Origin: Bdellovibrio sp.
Lineage (GTDB): Bacteria; Bdellovibrionota; Bdellovibrionia; Bdellovibrionales; Bdellovibrionaceae
Assembly: GCA_017745015.1 (NCBI GenBank)
Contig: JAGIAF010000040.1
Coordinates: 1-16,186 of the forward strand
Reading direction: 5' to 3'
Length of the DNA: 16,186 nucleotides
The notes beneath the pieces were generated by a model that was not told the origin of the DNA, searched no databases, and saw only the letters and a program-made list of their open reading frames with translations. Positions 1 through 6,848 of this stretch are shown here, piece by piece. Every line of letters begins with the position of its first letter. The stretch's first letter is position 1. A program made the position numbers and the translations under genes.

Positions 1-1283
1 CCGAAAAGCATTTTACCCAAGAAACCACGCAAGAAAGTCTCATCTTTGTCATCAGAGTACTGACGAAGCCAGTCCACCAAAGAGTCTTCGCCACCTTGGA
101 AGTACTTGGAGTTGTCAGTTGGGAAGTAACTGCGAGTTGTCGTAATGCCCCACGTGTAAGTACCAGAGTCTGCCGTTTGCTCGCCTGCGATGATTTCCAT
201 CAACAAAGTCTTAGCAACGTCATTACGGCCCATCAAAGCGACTTTATCGCCTTTTTTAAGGGTGAAGCTTACGTTCTTAAGAAGTGTTTCTCCTTCAAGA
301 GTTTTAGTCAGTTTATCAACTACCAAAACGTCATTACCAAGCTCGCGTTTCAAATCAAAGCCGATGAATGGCTGACGACGTGAAGAAGCTGGCAAATCAT
401 GGAATTCAAGTTTCTCAAGTTGTTTTTGACGAGAAGAAGCTTGAGCAGATTTTGAGGCGTTAGCGCTAAAGCGCGCGATGAAGGCCTTAAGCTCATCCGC
501 CTTATCAGCACTTTTCTTATTTTGGTCAGAGAGTAAGCGTTGTTTCAATTCACTCGCTTCGCGCCAGAAATCGTAGTTGCCCGTGTAAGTCGTTACTTTA
601 CCGAAATCGATATCCGCAATGTGCGAGCAGACTTTGTTCAAGAAGTGACGGTCATGCGAGATCACGATAACGGTGTTTTGGAAGTTCATGAGGAAATCTT
701 CAAGCCATTTGATCGCATAGATGTCCAAGTGATTCGTCGGCTCATCCAGCAACAAGATGTCAGGTTGACCGAATAAAGCTTGCGCCAAAAGGACTTTAAC
801 CTTGTCGCCAGGATTTAGTTCTTTCATCAACTTCTGATGAAGGTCGTCCATGATGCCAAGGCCCGCAAGCATCACGCCAGCTTCAGATTCAGCTTCCCAG
901 CCGTTAAGCTCAGCGAATTCGCCTTCAAGTTCAGAAGCGCGTACGCCGTCTGCTTCAGAGAAGTCTGCTTTTGCGTAAAGAGCATCTTTTTCTTCCATCA
1001 CCTTGTACAGGCGTTGGTTGCCCATCAAGACGGTTTTAAGAACGGGAAATTCATCATAGGCATAATGATCTTGTTTAAGGATCGAAAGACGCAAATCAGA
1101 GCCAATGATAACTTCGCCCGTATTGGGTTCGATCTCTTTAGAAAGAACTTTGAGGAATGTGGATTTACCGGCACCGTTGGCGCCAATAAGGCCATAACAG
1201 TTACCAGGCGTGAATTTCACATTCACGTCTTCAAAAAGCTTTTTGCCACCGAATCTGAGACTGATATTGGATGTACTGATCAT
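1..1283 (-). CDS. ABC-F family ATPase, YbiT subfamily (3' end beyond window)
   Basis: Soluble ABC-F ATPase expected to act on the ribosome as a translation factor, not as a transporter, since no membrane segment is visible. Translation from the ATG at 1283 opens MISTSNISLRFGGKKLF. Domain 1 has a Walker A GANGAGKST (residues 34-42), a degenerate signature LNPGDK (156-161) and Walker B LLLDEPTNHLD ending at residue 187. The NPGDK form in place of LSGGQ matches what I recall of E. coli YbiT (APGWK), which is why I assign that subfamily. A charged linker follows (about 245-330), the tRNA-contacting region in ABC-F proteins. In domain 2 the Walker A is degenerate, GRNDVAKT (352-359). About 427 residues are visible of roughly 530 usual; the second signature and Walker B are outside the window. 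The ribosome-binding site AGGGGA lies just upstream. The gene is divergent from the RNA methyltransferase. Family assignment is firm; the exact cellular role is not. Confidence 0.93.
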   Translation of the reverse strand, partial: MISTSNISLRFGGKKLFEDVNVKFTPGNCYGLIGANGAGKSTFLKVLSKEIEPNTGEVIIGSDLRLSILKQDHYAYDEFPVLKTVLMGNQRLYKVMEEKDALYAKADFSEADGVRASELEGEFAELNGWEAESEAGVMLAGLGIMDDLHQKLMKELNPGDKVKVLLAQALFGQPDILLLDEPTNHLDIYAIKWLEDFLMNFQNTVIVISHDRHFLNKVCSHIADIDFGKVTTYTGNYDFWREASELKQRLLSDQNKKSADKADELKAFIARFSANASKSAQASSRQKQLEKLEFHDLPASSRRQPFIGFDLKRELGNDVLVVDKLTKTLEGETLLKNVSFTLKKGDKVALMGRNDVAKTLLMEIIAGEQTADSGTYTWGITTTRSYFPTDNSKYFQGGEDSLVDWLRQYSDDKDETFLRGFLGKMLF

Positions 1284-1394
1284 AGGTCCCCTGGTTTTAA
1301 AGGAAACCCTTCTTAATAGCAATAGTTGTGAAATTTCTCTCTTGAAAAAGGTCGGAAGTCTTTGGACTATAGTGCCCTCTGAGAGGGAGAAGTC

Positions 1395-1925
1395 ATGAAG
1401 AAAGCTCTAAATACCCGAGAACTGCGCGAAATGAAGCCAAATCGCCACGAGTTCGTCTCCCTCGAGAGAAATAAGGTCATTCTGTTCTTGGATCGCCTGT
1501 TGAATAACCATAACCTGGGAGCGATTTTACGCCTAGCTGACGCCGCTCTGGTGGAAAAGGTCTATAGCTTCGACTCTGTGGCCAGTGCCGATGGTAAGAA
1601 AGCCTTGCTATCGGCCCGGGGAGTGGCGGAATGGGTGCCTCACGAGAATGTGAGCGATGGCCTGGCGACTTTGCGTGAATTGCGAGCTCAAGGCTACCAG
1701 ATACTGGCACTGGAGCTCTGTCATGACAGCGTCCTTTATCACCAAGTCCCTTTGGGGGAGAAGGTCTGTCTGGTGGTTGGCAGTGAGATGAAAGGTGTTT
1801 CTGAAGAGATCTTGGAAATGGCGGATCATCGCATTCATATCCCCATGGCTGGGATGGCGAATTCCTTGAACGTTGCTACGGCCACTGCCGTAGCACTATT
1901 TGATCTCATTCGCCGGAAGTCGTAA
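1395..1925 (+). CDS. SpoU/TrmH-type (SPOUT) RNA methyltransferase
   Basis: Predicted SAM-dependent 2'-O-ribose methyltransferase acting on tRNA or rRNA in the cytoplasm. The 176-residue protein carries the three SPOUT motifs. Motif 1 is NLGAILR (residues 40-46, the N-x-G...R signature with the catalytic Arg). Motif 2 is VVGSEMKGVS (127-136). Motif 3 is IPMAGMANSLNVATATAV (149-166), the knotted SAM-binding segment. It is close to the minimal catalytic-domain length, without the N-terminal substrate-binding extension of RlmB. The ATG is preceded by a GAGGGAG ribosome-binding site. A possible promoter (TTGAAA at 1342 and TATAGT at 1368) has a 20-base spacer, so I do not list it. The next gene starts 44 bases downstream and may be co-transcribed. 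Substrate cannot be told from sequence: TrmH (Gm18), TrmL-like and rRNA enzymes share these motifs. Confidence 0.9.
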   Translation: MKKALNTRELREMKPNRHEFVSLERNKVILFLDRLLNNHNLGAILRLADAALVEKVYSFDSVASADGKKALLSARGVAEWVPHENVSDGLATLRELRAQGYQILALELCHDSVLYHQVPLGEKVCLVVGSEMKGVSEEILEMADHRIHIPMAGMANSLNVATATAVALFDLIRRKS

Positions 1926-1969
1926 TTAGCGGCTTGCTTTGCGGCTCGAATCGTACCGATAATTATCTT

Positions 1970-2563
1970 ATGAGAAAACTCGTAGGAATCTTCATTGCAG
2001 TTCTAGCCTTGAGCGTGATTTTTTTCAGAAACTATCAAAAGGATGAGACCCCCATTGTCTCTCAGAAAACTTCCTTAGTTCCCCAGAAAAGAAAAGTCGC
2101 TTCCACTCAGAATATGACTGCGGAAAGAGCCTCGCTGGTGGATTTGATTACGGCGATTCGTCAGTCTGACTCTCCGGAATTACGTCAGCAACTCAATGCT
2201 TTGCCTAATAAAAATGAAGTTTTATGGACCTACTATCGTGATTTGCAAGTTGATCGTGCTGACACGATGGAGCGCGTGCAGGTTCTTAGTTTATTAAATG
2301 GTACCGGTGGTGAGGCTGAGCTCGCGGATGCTGCTTTAGCGGAGGCCTTGGATTCTGAATCAGCTTCTGTGATAGCAGCCTTTGATGTTTTTTTGAATAA
2401 TTGTGGCACCTATGCTCAATGCCAACAGGGTCTGTTAACGGTGATTGCGAATTACCCGAATCACAGTGTACGCGCTGCCTTGATTGCAGCTGTGAATAAG
2501 CGATTCTCTCAGCAGCGAAGCGAGTTCGCTGCTGATCTTGTGCGATATGAAATTAATCAGTGA
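1970..2563 (+). CDS. Membrane-anchored hypothetical protein
   Basis: I do not recognise the family. The 197-residue product starts MRKLVGIFIAVLALSVIFF, one hydrophobic segment (about residues 4-22) with basic residues before it. It is probably a signal anchor, since no clear signal-peptidase site or lipobox Cys is visible. A Lys/Thr/Ser-rich stretch follows, then an alpha-helical, Ala/Leu-rich body that should sit in the periplasm. Two Cys occur close together (NNCGTYAQC), which could form a disulfide. An in-frame TTG at 1934 would add 12 polar residues ahead of the hydrophobic segment, so I prefer the ATG at 1970. No good ribosome-binding site is visible for either start. It lies 44 bases after the RNA methyltransferase and its stop overlaps the end of the opposite-strand ferritin-like gene. 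Confidence 0.7.
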   Translation: MRKLVGIFIAVLALSVIFFRNYQKDETPIVSQKTSLVPQKRKVASTQNMTAERASLVDLITAIRQSDSPELRQQLNALPNKNEVLWTYYRDLQVDRADTMERVQVLSLLNGTGGEAELADAALAEALDSESASVIAAFDVFLNNCGTYAQCQQGLLTVIANYPNHSVRAALIAAVNKRFSQQRSEFAADLVRYEINQ

Positions 2564-3171
2564 GCATCTCGTTCTTGACGATCTTCGTTAGCAACCAGCA
2601 GGTCGGCAAGTTCATTGGCGTGTTCTTCTTCATCTTTAAGAATTTTCTCAAGCATACGACGAGTAGTTGGGTCTTCCAGACCAAACCAACCTACAAGTTT
2701 GCGATAGACATCAATCACAATTCGTTCGGCCACAAGATCTTCGCGAATCAACGTGACTAAATCCTTGCCGTGTCCGTACTCGGTAACGGCGCGACTTGCA
2801 ACAGTTGCGGGATTCATATCCGGATCGCCGCCCAATTGATTGATACGCTCTGCGATCATTATCATATGCTCTTCTTCGTTAGCAGCGTGCTCTGCAAATT
2901 CTTTGGCGATATCACTTGAGCTAATGCCCTTCGCGATGACTTGGTGGTGACGATAGCGAAGAACACAGAGAATCTCTGTGGCAAGAGCTTCATTCAAAAG
3001 TGCACAAGCTTTTTCGACATCTAGCGGATAGTTTTCGGTGAGGGCTCCTTCAAGCAGTGATTTGCTGGCCTGACGACGAATTTGATCCACGTTATATAGT
3101 GAGTCACCGGCTGCTGCGCTTCGGGGACTATTCGTATCAAGGTGCTTTGAAATCATATTATTATGAGCCAT
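2557..3171 (-). CDS. Ferritin-like (bacterioferritin-related) di-iron protein
   Basis: Four-helix-bundle ferritin-like protein, 204 residues, probably for iron storage, detoxification or a redox role in the cytoplasm. By hand alignment with E. coli bacterioferritin the di-iron ligands are present: E66 (helix A), E99-x-x-H102 (helix B, in NEEEHMIMIAERI), E149 (helix C, in DLVAERIV) and E181-x-x-H184 (helix D, in KDEEEHANEL). The residue aligned with the haem-ligating Met52 of E. coli Bfr is E100, so I do not expect haem binding. Length exceeds the usual about 158 because of a roughly 48-residue polar N-terminal extension. The ATG has a strong GGAGGA ribosome-binding site (minus strand, 3175-3180). 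The stop overlaps the opposite-strand gene by 7 bases. A related ferritin-like family such as a DPSL protein is possible. Confidence 0.85.
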   Translation of the reverse strand: MAHNNMISKHLDTNSPRSAAAGDSLYNVDQIRRQASKSLLEGALTENYPLDVEKACALLNEALATEILCVLRYRHHQVIAKGISSSDIAKEFAEHAANEEEHMIMIAERINQLGGDPDMNPATVASRAVTEYGHGKDLVTLIREDLVAERIVIDVYRKLVGWFGLEDPTTRRMLEKILKDEEEHANELADLLVANEDRQERDAH

Positions 3172-3277
3172 ATTTCCTCCGCAGAGACATTCTAAAAAAC
3201 CCTTTAAAAAAGCTCATTTTAAATCGCGTTTTGATGTCTCAAAGCAAAACGGAAGCTCCCATGTTTTTGACACTTTG

Positions 3278-3306
3278 TTGAGACTTCGCAGTGATAGTTA
3301 GATAAT
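3278..3306 (+). promoter_or_regulatory. sigma70-type promoter for the receiver/cNMP-binding gene
   Basis: A -35 element TTGAGA (3278-3283) and a -10 element GATAAT (3301-3306) are separated by exactly 17 bases, each one mismatch from consensus. Transcription would start near 3313, giving a leader of about 60 bases before the ATG at 3374. A nearby TTGACA (3267-3272) is a perfect -35 but has no good -10 at 16-18 bases. Confidence 0.55.
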
Positions 3307-3373
3307 AGAGATATCTGGCACGTTGGTGGAGGTCTCGAAAAGAGGCCATAAAAATTATGGAAGGTTTTATTAT

Positions 3374-4132
3374 ATGGGACGGAGCCAGGACAAAAATACA
3401 TTTCTAATCGTTAGTGGTGACTCAGGTCGTATCACTACCATCACAGAGGCCCTCAATAAAAACTTTTCTAACAGCTCCGTGTTTCACGGCAGTGATTGGT
3501 TCGAGACAAAATACAAAATTGATAACGTTCGTCCAAAGATCATGTTCATCGACGAGTATCTTCCGAAGGGCTCAGGCTATGACATCATCGGTAAGGTTCT
3601 GAAAGAGCGTAATAACGACGGCGTGTTTATGGTCATGATGTCTTACGTGGCCGATCACGATATGTATCCTCACGAAGTGCAAAGCGGTCGTCTGTCTTTC
3701 TTGACAGAGCCAGATCGTGAAAGTGCTTTGATCGATGTCGTTTCAAAAATTATCACTCCTAAGGCGGCCCAAGATAAATCGCAATATCGTCTGCGCCATT
3801 TGGATGCAGGGGAAGTACTGTTCCGCGAAGGAGAAAGTACAGAAGTCGTTTATATTGTTAAGAACGGCAACCTTTTAGCCTATTCCGAAGCTCTTGCTGG
3901 CGGTCGTATCACGCTGGGTGAGATCGGTCCAGGTGAGTTCGTCGGGGAGATGGGGCACTTTAATCATGAACCGCGTTCCGCAACGGTAGAAGCAGTTACG
4001 GAAGTGGATCTCATTGAAATTCCTATGTCATCCCTTGAGAATGTCATTTTCTCTAAACCCTCTTGGGCCAAAGCTCTTGTGAAAACTCTGGCGCAACGTC
4101 TGAAGCGCGCTAACAAAGCTTTGACCGGTTAG
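3374..4132 (+). CDS. Receiver-like domain fused to cyclic-nucleotide-binding domain
   Basis: Likely cytoplasmic signalling protein of 252 residues. The N-terminal half (about 7-125) reads as a CheY-like receiver: FLIVSGDSG at strand 1 with D16, IMFIDEYLP with the candidate phospho-acceptor D60, and a conserved-position Ser (S90, in MVMMSYVAD). The usual Lys of the KP motif is replaced by TEP (E112), so phosphorylation signalling may be altered. The C-terminal half (about 135-250) is a cNMP-binding domain with GEFVGEMGHFNHEPRSATVEA-type phosphate-binding cassette residues G191, E192 and R201. No DNA-binding helix-turn-helix follows the short C-terminal helix, so it is not a CRP-type transcription factor. 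The ATG at 3374 has GGAAGG 9 bases upstream; an in-frame TTG at 3323 is less likely. It is expected to bind cAMP or cGMP and pass the signal to a partner, but no output is visible. Confidence 0.88.
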   Translation: MGRSQDKNTFLIVSGDSGRITTITEALNKNFSNSSVFHGSDWFETKYKIDNVRPKIMFIDEYLPKGSGYDIIGKVLKERNNDGVFMVMMSYVADHDMYPHEVQSGRLSFLTEPDRESALIDVVSKIITPKAAQDKSQYRLRHLDAGEVLFREGESTEVVYIVKNGNLLAYSEALAGGRITLGEIGPGEFVGEMGHFNHEPRSATVEAVTEVDLIEIPMSSLENVIFSKPSWAKALVKTLAQRLKRANKALTG

Positions 4133-4137
4133 TCGAT

Positions 4138-4156
4138 ACTTCGGTGAGGCCGGAGT
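4138..4156 (+). terminator. Hairpin after the cNMP-binding gene (weak terminator candidate)
   Basis: Five bases past the stop, ACTTCGG pairs with CCGGAGT (one G-T wobble) around a TGAGG loop. No T-run follows, so it is not a canonical intrinsic terminator. It may stabilise the 3' end or slow polymerase. Confidence 0.3.
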
Positions 4157-4182
4157 GTAAGCCTGCACAATTGCATCTTGAC

Positions 4183-4226
4183 GGACTCTGCTGGTGTTCT
4201 TGATTCTAAGAACACTTGAGGAGTCT
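4183..4226 (+). promoter_or_regulatory. Long dyad overlapping the ribosome-binding site of the aldo/keto reductase gene
   Basis: Two nested inverted repeats share one centre. The inner is GTGTTCTT-GATTCT-AAGAACAC (4194-4215), perfect 8-base arms. The outer is GACTC (4184-4188) with GAGTC (4221-4225). Each is separated from the inner arm by 5 bases, which also contain a C-G pair and two wobbles. The 3' strand contains the Shine-Dalgarno GAGGAG (4218-4223), ending 5 bases before the ATG. As RNA it would fold into a stem hiding that site; as DNA it could be an operator. Confidence 0.6.
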
Positions 4227-4228
4227 CT

Positions 4229-5179
4229 ATGCACAAACGTCAGCTTGGAAAAACGGGAATCGAAGTCGCACCACTTTGTTTTGGTGGAAATGTTTTTGGT
4301 TGGACTATCGATGAAGCTCAATCTTTCAAAATGCTCGATGCATTCGTTGAATCGGGTTTTAACTTCATCGACACCGCAAATGTGTACTCCAACTGGGTCC
4401 CTGGAAACTCTGGCGGAGAGTCTGAAACGATCATTGGTAGCTGGCTCAAAGCTCGTGGCCACCGTCAGAAGATGGTGATCGCCACGAAAGTTGGCGGCGA
4501 GATGTCTCCAGATCGCAAAAATCTGAAAATGGATACCATCATCGTGGAAGTTGAAGCGTCTTTGCGCCGCCTGCAGACGGATTATATCGACTTGTATCAG
4601 TCTCATTTTGATGATCTGTCCACTCCCATTGAAGAAACCCTTGCGGCCTTTGATCGCCTTGAGAAGCAAGGAAAGGTTCGCGCCATTGGCGCCTCGAACT
4701 TCAGCGCGCAACGTTTGCGTGAATCTTTGCATATCAGTGAGCAAATGAAGCAGGCGTCCTATGTGACCTTGCAACCCAAGTACAATCTCTATGATCGCCA
4801 GGACTTTGAAACGAATTTGGAGCCGTTGTGTCTTGAAATGCAAGTCGGCGTGATTCCGTACTATTCCTTGGCAAGTGGCTTCCTGACGGGGAAATATAGA
4901 TCTGCAGCCGATAAAGCCTTGAGTGCTCGCGGCGGAAAAGCGATCAGTTACTTGAATGAACGTGGGCTGAGAATCCTAGATGCTTTGGATCTTTTGGCGG
5001 TGGATTACAATGTGAAGCCGGCGACCATTGCTCTTGCGTGGCTGATGCAAAGAAAAAGTGTCGTAGCGCCTATCGCGAGTGCCACAACAGTCACTCAGTT
5101 AAAGGATTTGACGAAGGCCGTAGAGATCAAACTCACTCATGTGGAAGTTGAGAAGCTGGATTTCGCAAGTCGCTACTAG
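4229..5179 (+). CDS. Aldo/keto reductase
   Basis: NAD(P)H-dependent oxidoreductase reducing aldehydes or ketones, cytoplasmic, 316 residues, which is full length for the family. The catalytic tetrad is visible: D48 and Y53 (NFIDTANVYSNW), K87 (VIATKVGG) and H126 (LYQSHFDD). The N-terminus RQLGKTGIEVAPLCFGGN and the phrase GVIPYYSLASGFLTGKYR (about 212-229) place it with the YajO/Tas/YghZ-like bacterial group rather than the eukaryotic-type AKR1 enzymes. C-terminal VAPIASATTVTQLKDL is the usual cofactor 2'-phosphate/adenine region. The start ATG follows GAGGAG. The 96-base gap upstream contains two hairpins, one of them covering this ribosome-binding site, so translation may be controlled. Physiological substrate unknown. 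Confidence 0.93.
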   Translation: MHKRQLGKTGIEVAPLCFGGNVFGWTIDEAQSFKMLDAFVESGFNFIDTANVYSNWVPGNSGGESETIIGSWLKARGHRQKMVIATKVGGEMSPDRKNLKMDTIIVEVEASLRRLQTDYIDLYQSHFDDLSTPIEETLAAFDRLEKQGKVRAIGASNFSAQRLRESLHISEQMKQASYVTLQPKYNLYDRQDFETNLEPLCLEMQVGVIPYYSLASGFLTGKYRSAADKALSARGGKAISYLNERGLRILDALDLLAVDYNVKPATIALAWLMQRKSVVAPIASATTVTQLKDLTKAVEIKLTHVEVEKLDFASRY

Positions 5180-5285
5180 TTTGTCCGAGTCTGGGGCGCG
5201 AGAGCTTCTCGGAATTTGATAAAAGTCGCTTTAACGCGGGAATCTTGGTTGCAAAGTAGGGGAGCTTTCAAGGAAAGTATCCTCT

Positions 5286-6824
5286 ATGCAATTCGAGCCT
5301 TCCCAGTTAGAGCAAACCCTGCAAACTTCTTTCGGCCTTTCGCAGTTTCGTATCGGTCAAAAAGAAATCATTTCAGGCATCCTGAGCAAAAAGGATGTTC
5401 TTGCGGTTTTGCCCACGGGGGGCGGGAAATCCCTTTGTTTTCAGTTCCCCGCAATTTTTGCGCAACAATTAGTCATCGTTATTTCTCCACTGATTGCTTT
5501 GATGAAAGATCAAGTGATGTCTTTGCAGAAAAAAGGCATTCCCTCGGGGTGCCTTTATTCAGGACAAACGGATGCTGAAAAACGCGTGATTTTTCAAGAT
5601 ATTGAAAAGGGTGGAACTTACGTTTTGTATCTTTCACCTGAGCGCGTGCAAAAGGAAGGCTTTCAGCGTTGGATTCAAAAACGTCCAATCGCACTTTTTG
5701 CGATCGACGAAGCTCACTGCGTATCACAATGGGGTCATGACTTCCGCGCAGAGTACAGCCAGTTGGAAGTTCTTAAAAAACTTCGTCCTGATGTTCCGGT
5801 TCTGGCTTTGACGGCTTCGGCAACACCCACGGTGCTAGCTGACATTTCCATGAATTTGAAATTGCAAAAGCCTGAACGTCGCGTTCACGGTTTTTATCGT
5901 CCTAACTTGTACTACCAAGTTGAGTTTTGTGCTGATGAAGAGGCAAAGTACGCAATGCTTCTGCAAGGTTTGAAGCAAACTCCCGAGGGCCGTGTGATTA
6001 TTTACTGCGGAACTCGTAAAGTAACGGAAGAGCTAGCCTCGCACTTGCGTAAGAAGAATTCTAAAGTTGGCTTTTATCACGCGGGTCTTTCCACAGAAGA
6101 ACGCACAAAGACTCAAGAGGCCTATGCCAAAGGGGATTTGCGCATTCTGGTTGCGACCAACGCTTTCGGTATGGGCATCGATCAGCCCGATGTACGTTTG
6201 GTGGCCCACTATCAGATGCCGGCGAATATCGATTCCTTGTACCAAGAAATGGGACGTGCGGGCCGTGATGGTTTGGATTCAACGTGCTTGATGTTGTATT
6301 CTAAAAAAGACAAGGGCTTGCAAACTTACTTCATCACAACTTCAGAAGCGCCTCAGGAAATTAAAAACAACCGCTGGAGAAACTTAGACGCCTTGGTGAA
6401 TTACGCCGAAGGCGGTGAGTGTCGTCACGCGGAAATCCTGACTTACTATAAAGATGCTCAACGTATTGAACGTTGTGGGCACTGTGATACGTGCCTACCG
6501 CAGTCACCTCGTAAGATCGATCGTCCATTGGAAGCTCTCAAAGCTCCGACGAAGAAATCGAAAGTGTCAAAATCCAAAGTGGATTTGGCAACTGTGGGTC
6601 TTGATCCTGAACAAGAAGCACGCTTTCAATTGCTTAAGAAATGGCGTAAAGAGAAAGCCAAAGAACTTGATACCCCGGCCTTTGTCGTCTTTAGTGATCA
6701 GACCCTTAAACATTTGGCAATTCAGAACCCTCAAAGTCTGGAAGAGCTTAAAAATGTTCATGGAATCGGTGAAGCAAAACTGGCAAAATTTGGTTGGGAT
6801 CTTATTGCAGAGCTGGGTAACTAA
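5286..6824 (+). CDS. recQ: ATP-dependent DNA helicase RecQ (short form)
   Basis: Superfamily 2 3'-5' DNA helicase used in recombination and repair at stalled forks. Residues in order: motif 0 FRIGQKEII (21-29), Walker A TGGGKS (44-49), DEAH box with the RecQ aromatic-rich loop DEAHCVSQWGHDFR (141-154), motif III LTASAT (175-180), motif V ATNAFGMGIDQPDVR (290-304) and motif VI QEMGRAGRDG (320-329). A zinc-binding subdomain follows with C379, C397, C400 and C403. After a Lys-rich linker (about 405-435) comes an HRDC domain (about 440-510). The RQC winged helix that normally lies between zinc and HRDC domains is absent, so at 512 residues it is about 100 shorter than E. coli RecQ. The ATG is preceded by AAGGAAAG, part of a small 4-bp hairpin (AGGA-AAGTA-TCCT, 5271-5283). 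It starts a same-strand run with 18- to 10-base gaps. Confidence 0.96.
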   Translation: MQFEPSQLEQTLQTSFGLSQFRIGQKEIISGILSKKDVLAVLPTGGGKSLCFQFPAIFAQQLVIVISPLIALMKDQVMSLQKKGIPSGCLYSGQTDAEKRVIFQDIEKGGTYVLYLSPERVQKEGFQRWIQKRPIALFAIDEAHCVSQWGHDFRAEYSQLEVLKKLRPDVPVLALTASATPTVLADISMNLKLQKPERRVHGFYRPNLYYQVEFCADEEAKYAMLLQGLKQTPEGRVIIYCGTRKVTEELASHLRKKNSKVGFYHAGLSTEERTKTQEAYAKGDLRILVATNAFGMGIDQPDVRLVAHYQMPANIDSLYQEMGRAGRDGLDSTCLMLYSKKDKGLQTYFITTSEAPQEIKNNRWRNLDALVNYAEGGECRHAEILTYYKDAQRIERCGHCDTCLPQSPRKIDRPLEALKAPTKKSKVSKSKVDLATVGLDPEQEARFQLLKKWRKEKAKELDTPAFVVFSDQTLKHLAIQNPQSLEELKNVHGIGEAKLAKFGWDLIAELGN

Positions 6825-6848
6825 CTCTCTCACGAAACCGAGATGCTT

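Noticed and set aside
837..1316. 159-residue open frame on the plus strand (also 96-383 and 540-776)
   Set aside because: Lies antisense to the ABC-F gene, has a composition typical of a reverse frame (many Phe, His, Cys, Arg) and no recognisable domain.
3267..3272. Perfect TTGACA as -35 element
   Set aside because: No acceptable -10 at 16-18 bases downstream; the overlapping TTGAGA/GATAAT pair at exactly 17 bases is better.
4028..4843. 271-residue open frame on the minus strand
   Set aside because: Antisense to the well-supported aldo/keto reductase and the end of the cNMP-binding gene; no domain and no ribosome-binding site.
5199..5211. CGAGA-GCT-TCTCG hairpin after the aldo/keto reductase as terminator
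   Set aside because: Only 5 bp and no T-run follows, so it cannot be supported as an intrinsic terminator.
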